This document shows positions 21,124 to 21,277 of a DNA stretch of 21,277 bases, one piece after another. The stretch is from Thermus_A sp040290245 (GTDB lineage: Bacteria; Deinococcota; Deinococci; Deinococcales; Thermaceae). Where the stretch lies: the NCBI RefSeq assembly GCF_040290245.1, contig NZ_PSMQ01000029.1, positions 1 through 21,277 of the forward strand, in the 5' to 3' direction. Positions within the stretch are counted from its first letter, which is position 1. Each line of letters begins with the position of its first letter. The notes under the pieces were generated by a model. That model had not been told where the DNA came from. It searched no databases and saw nothing but the letters and a program-made list of their open reading frames with translations. A program made the position numbers and the translations under genes.

Positions 21124-21277
21124 TCCACGCGGATGGCTCCGCCCGCCACCGCTTCACATCCCGCCCGCGCAGGAGCGGATAAAGCAGGTCGGGCTCAATG
21201 GGCTCGGTCACCTCGTCCACTTTGATCTTCGCGCCTTCGGTGATATTCTGCACCACCACCAGCCCATCGGGGCGCTT
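20996..21277 (-). pseudogene. Fragment of a type IIG-like/N6-adenine DNA methylase (TaqI-like specificity part)
   Basis: The minus-strand frame is open from the right edge to about 20996 and then runs 9 chance codons to a stop at 20969. It encodes EPIEPDLLYPLLRGRDVKRW, then SAWIIVPQDPD, and YPRTYGYLKRFEDILRKRSGF. That order (RGRDVKRW, an aromatic strand, then YPxTYxYLxxFxxxLxxR) is the C-terminal target-recognition region of Eco57I-type/TaqI-like N6-adenine methylases and fused restriction-methylases. The catalytic NPPY domain would lie beyond the window. Homology stops abruptly at the Phe encoded at 20996-20998, where the IclR gene begins on the opposite strand. The base composition looks less GC-rich than the rest of the window, consistent with transfer. 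Confidence 0.7.

Noticed and set aside
1..21277. CRISPR arrays, insertion sequences, toxin-antitoxin pairs or prophage genes
   Set aside because: No regularly spaced direct repeats, transposase or phage-type proteins were seen; the only defence-related item is the truncated methylase at the right edge.

Overview
The window looks like about 21 kb of chromosome from a Thermus species. LeuB is 345 residues and matches the T. thermophilus 3-isopropylmalate dehydrogenase as I know it, with catalytic residues at the same numbers (R94, Y139, K185, D217, D241, D245). RodA also matches the T. thermophilus protein closely in length. The DNA is very GC-rich with strong G/C at third codon positions, genes overlap by ATGA or GTGA, and several start codons sit 6-8 nt after a -10 box, as in leaderless Thermus transcripts. 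I cannot name the species.

Layout. (1) 1-1029, plus: the 3' end of a BamA/Omp85 outer-membrane gene and a small DUF503 (YlxP-like) gene. (2) 4039-1026, minus: tRNA-Leu(CAG) with its own promoter and terminator, then trpS, scpA and a thiolase. (3) 4086-9804, plus: a branched-chain amino-acid operon with a promoter, a leader peptide containing Leu-Val-Leu codons, a terminator hairpin, then leuC-leuD-leuB, a structured 124-nt gap, an SDR oxidoreductase and ilvD. (4) 16373-9788, minus: a long tightly packed gene string of an HxlR-type regulator, minD, minE, rodA, then potA-potB-potC-potD (polyamine-type ABC importer) and a small secreted cytochrome c. (5) 16422-18498, plus: a 41-residue membrane protein, a methylmalonyl-CoA mutase large subunit and a CaMKII-AD/NTF2-like protein, closed by a bidirectional terminator. 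(6) 20485-18539, minus: acetyl-CoA synthetase (acs). (7) 20617 to the end: an IclR-type regulator divergent from acs, broken at about 20995, where the sequence changes abruptly into an antisense fragment of a restriction-modification DNA methylase.

How the genes fit together. The leu/ilv unit makes leucine and the other branched-chain amino acids. Its promoter lies back-to-back with that of tRNA-Leu, the two -35 boxes forming one palindrome. The min/rodA genes act in septum placement and cell-wall elongation and seem to run into the polyamine transport genes. Thiolase, methylmalonyl-CoA mutase and acs are acyl-CoA metabolism genes, but they lie in separate transcription units.

Most genes are ordinary housekeeping genes. 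The points most worth a second look are the chimeric junction near 20995, the fused tRNA-Leu/leu promoters with the attenuator-like leader, the highly repeated palindrome CCTCGAGG (15 copies counted by hand), and the symmetric acs/iclR control region. I found no phage, insertion sequence, CRISPR array or obvious new defence system, only a fragment of a restriction-modification gene.
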